From assembly GCA_947629425.1 (NCBI GenBank), contig CANRDR010000069.1, positions 1 through 8,255 on the forward strand: 8,255 nucleotides of DNA. The letters are read 5' to 3'. This stretch comes from an uncultured Bacilli bacterium. GTDB taxonomy: Bacteria > Bacillota_I > Bacilli_A > RF39 > UBA660. A program made the position numbers and the translations under genes. Shown here one piece after another: positions 6,718-8,255 of this stretch (its first letter is position 1; each line of letters begins with the position of its first letter). A model generated the notes under the pieces. That model saw nothing but the letters and a program-made list of their open reading frames with translations. It was not told the origin of the DNA and made no database searches.

Positions 6718-7842
6718 CTACTTTCCTAACAATTCTTTCTCACTTAATACTTTATCCATATCTTTTTTTATAATAACCATACCCATATCTTTCCATATTT
6801 CTAAATACTTTTCATTAATACTTAAAAATTCTTCTGGTACTATTATTCTATTTATTCCCATAAACATATTATAATTATCAGTTTCAAAACTATTCTTTAT
6901 TTCTATAAATAAATCTATATTATTATCATTAATTTTATTTATAAAATCATAATCTTCATTTAATTCTTCATAATTTAATACAAATTTAATTTTATTTAAT
7001 ATATTTTTATTTAAATTATTTTTTTCTTTATAATCTATAAAATAATTTATATCTTCTTTAGAAGCATCTATTAATAATATAATATCTAATCCTTTCATTA
7101 AAGATTTAAATATAGCTATATAAGTTATATCAAAAGATATTTTAAATAATTCACTTTTAATATTCATTTTTTTAATAATATTAAGTATATCTCTTGAATC
7201 ATATTTATCTAATTCATTTAAGTCATACTGATATAATACTTTATAATAATTAGTATCTTTATTTACTTTTATATAATTATTATAAGATTCATTATTATTA
7301 AATTTATTTATTAATTTATAAAATTTATTATTTTTTTCAATATATTCTTTTATATTATCAATTAATTTATTTAAATCTTTTTCATTTCTATATTCTATAT
7401 GAGAAAAATTATCTATTATATTATTAATTTTTTCTTCTAGTTTTTTATTATCATTTATATTATTAAAGTTAGTATTATATAATTCTTCAGCAATATACAT
7501 TAATATTGTTAAATATAATATAGTTCCTTCTTTTTTTTGTATTTCTAATTCTTTTTTATTATTTATAAAATAATCTATTATAGATAAGAGATTTAATTTT
7601 AATTTTCTATTTATTTTATTATTAAATACTATATATTTATCAATATTAGAAAAGTCATTTTTATCATATAAATAATATTTATCGTAATATATGTCTACTA
7701 TTTCATCAATTATTTTTATTAATTCTTCATTAGAGGTCCATAAATTTTGTTCTGAGTATATTATATTATCATCTAAATATTTAATTATATATTTTAAACT
7801 TTTTTTAGATTGTAATATATATTTATCTATAAAGTCATACAT
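6718..7842 (-). CDS. Unknown Asn/Lys/Ile-rich protein, first gene of the AAA+ operon
   Basis: I do not recognise this 374-residue protein. It has no signal peptide or membrane segment and is likely cytosolic. Residues 1-200 are helical and dominated by Asn, Lys, Ile, Asp and Tyr. Residues 230-360 alternate short hydrophobic strands (G-L-D-I-I-L-L-I-D at 251-259, K-I-K-F-V-L-N at 284-290, I-D-L-F-I-E-I at 309-315, N-R-I-I-V-P at 331-336, M-V-I-I-K-K at 355-360) with charged helices, as in an alpha/beta fold. I see no Walker, PD-(D/E)XK or HNH motif. Its DNA looks even richer in A and T than its neighbours, consistent with fast divergence or transfer. The ATG at 7840-7842 has AAAAGAGG about 7 nt upstream and a good promoter at 7871-7899. 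The ATPase gene starts 7 nt after its stop, so it probably works with that machine, perhaps as its specificity or effector part. Confidence 0.7.
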   Translation of the reverse strand: MYDFIDKYILQSKKSLKYIIKYLDDNIIYSEQNLWTSNEELIKIIDEIVDIYYDKYYLYDKNDFSNIDKYIVFNNKINRKLKLNLLSIIDYFINNKKELEIQKKEGTILYLTILMYIAEELYNTNFNNINDNKKLEEKINNIIDNFSHIEYRNEKDLNKLIDNIKEYIEKNNKFYKLINKFNNNESYNNYIKVNKDTNYYKVLYQYDLNELDKYDSRDILNIIKKMNIKSELFKISFDITYIAIFKSLMKGLDIILLIDASKEDINYFIDYKEKNNLNKNILNKIKFVLNYEELNEDYDFINKINDNNIDLFIEIKNSFETDNYNMFMGINRIIVPEEFLSINEKYLEIWKDMGMVIIKKDMDKVLSEKELLGK

Positions 7843-7870
7843 TCTTAAACCTCTTTTCTATTCTAATAAA

Positions 7871-7899
7871 ATTCTAACATAAAAAAATACTTGATTCAA
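7871..7899 (-). promoter_or_regulatory. Promoter of the four-gene AAA+ operon
   Basis: On the minus strand TTGAAT (complement of 7894-7899, four of six consensus bases) is followed after 17 nt by TAGAAT (complement of 7871-7876, five of six). Transcription from near 7864 would leave a leader of about 20 nt including the AAAAGAGG ribosome site. The -35 box lies in the loop of the terminator-like hairpin at 7881-7921, and one arm of that hairpin fills most of the spacer. Confidence 0.55.
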
Positions 7900-7921
7900 G
7901 TTGTTTGATAAGTATTTTTTT
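7881..7921. terminator. Terminator-like hairpin, symmetrical on both strands
   Basis: Perfect 12-bp inverted repeats at 7881-7892 and 7910-7921 (seven A, then TACTT, and its complement) enclose a 17-nt loop. Either strand gives a stem ending in a run of seven U, the shape of a bidirectional intrinsic terminator. On the minus strand it would end transcripts of the Rpn-like gene before the AAA+ operon. A smaller hairpin, CTTG-AAT-CAAG, competes with it on the minus-strand RNA. The stem is mostly A-T, so strength is uncertain. Confidence 0.6.
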
Positions 7922-8039
7922 AATATTTATAATAAAATATAAGAGGATTTATTGATTTTATTTTTTTATAATATTCTATAGTTATTAAATCATTATTTAA
8001 CTAAAATTATAGTATAGTTTTTAAATAAAAAAAGAAATT
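7922..8039. other. AT-rich spacer without a gene
   Basis: This stretch after the Rpn-like stop codon holds no open frame with a ribosome site, no tRNA-like structure and no clear repeats apart from the 12 nt next to the stop shared with 180-191. Isolated TATAAT words lack partners at 16-18 nt, so I do not call a promoter. Confidence 0.5.
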
Positions 8040-8255
8040 TTATCTTAATTGTTCTATTTCTTTTATTGTTAGTCCTGTTATTTCACTAACAACATTTATT
8101 GGAATTTCCTTTTTTAACATATTTTTGATAGTAGTTTTAACTCCATTGGTGAAACCATTATTGAATCCAGTTTGTACTCCTTTACCAAATCCTTCATCAT
8201 ATGCTCCATATCTTATACTATTTCTTATCATTTCTTCATCTTTCTTTTTATCATA
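8040..8255 (-). CDS. Rpn/PD-(D/E)XK nuclease transposase-like protein, C-terminal end only
   Basis: The frame stays open to the right edge, so this is the last 71 residues of a longer protein; the Met at 8229-8231 is internal, preceded by Y-D-K-K-K-D-E-E. The visible part has the typical tail of the Rpn (YhgA-like) / PDDEXK nuclease transposase family: a lysine-rich stretch, then a Gly-rich segment with a four-residue period (GFGK GVQT GFNN GFTN GVKT), then M-L-K-K-x-I-P-I-N-V-V-S-E-I-T-G-L-T-I-K-E-I-E-stop region. In relatives the catalytic nuclease domain is N-terminal and promotes DNA breaks and RecA-independent recombination. It lies outside the window, so activity cannot be judged. A decayed copy of its 3' end lies at 180-230. 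Confidence 0.8.
   Translation of the reverse strand, partial: YDKKKDEEMIRNSIRYGAYDEGFGKGVQTGFNNGFTNGVKTTIKNMLKKEIPINVVSEITGLTIKEIEQLR

Noticed and set aside
7691..7882. Plus-strand open frame of 63 codons
   Set aside because: It overlaps the start of the operon's first gene and its promoter, and its composition is the antisense of an AT-rich gene.
1..8255. Mycoplasma-type code with TGA as Trp
   Set aside because: Trp codons examined are TGG, and all genes have full family length without reading through TGA.

Overview
The window is about 8.3 kb of very AT-rich DNA in which every convincing gene lies on the minus strand, so transcription runs from high to low coordinates. The standard code fits: Trp is TGG, stops are TAA or TAG, and no in-frame TGA is needed. 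Low GC, strong AGGAGG-type ribosome sites, an RNase J and a surface protein with thrombospondin-3-like repeats suggest a Bacillota (Firmicutes), perhaps one of the small AT-rich gut Bacilli related to Mollicutes. The exact lineage is an inference.

In transcription order: (1) 8255-8040, the 3' end of an Rpn-type PD-(D/E)XK nuclease / transposase-like gene, cut by the window edge. (2) 8039-7843, an intergenic region with a hairpin that looks like a two-way terminator, whose sequence also holds the -35 box of the next promoter. (3) 7842-2813, a tight four-gene operon with gaps of 7, 7 and 21 nt: an unknown Asn/Lys/Ile-rich protein, a membrane-anchored McrB-like AAA+ ATPase, a DUF2357-like protein without a recognisable nuclease domain, and a single-pass membrane protein showing eleven 12-residue calcium-binding-like repeats outside the cell. 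(4) 2720-1059, ribonuclease J with its own near-consensus promoter. (5) 1013-228, a ZIP-family metal transporter whose start codon lies in the arm of a 14-bp hairpin. (6) 230-1, a decayed copy of an Rpn gene tail, a near-consensus promoter, a leader with a G8 tract, and a ribosome site for a gene starting at or just beyond the left edge.

The four-gene operon is the most interesting content. It combines the two cytosolic parts of McrBC-like machines (an AAA+ motor and a DUF2357 partner) with two membrane anchors and a probably Ca2+-binding exposed module. No nuclease motif could be seen. I infer a membrane-located AAA+ machine linked to the cell surface, used either in defence or in envelope work; the sequence does not decide which. 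RNase J and the ZIP transporter are ordinary housekeeping neighbours. The Rpn gene on one side and the Rpn remnant on the other suggest that mobile or recombination-promoting genes have been active around this block.
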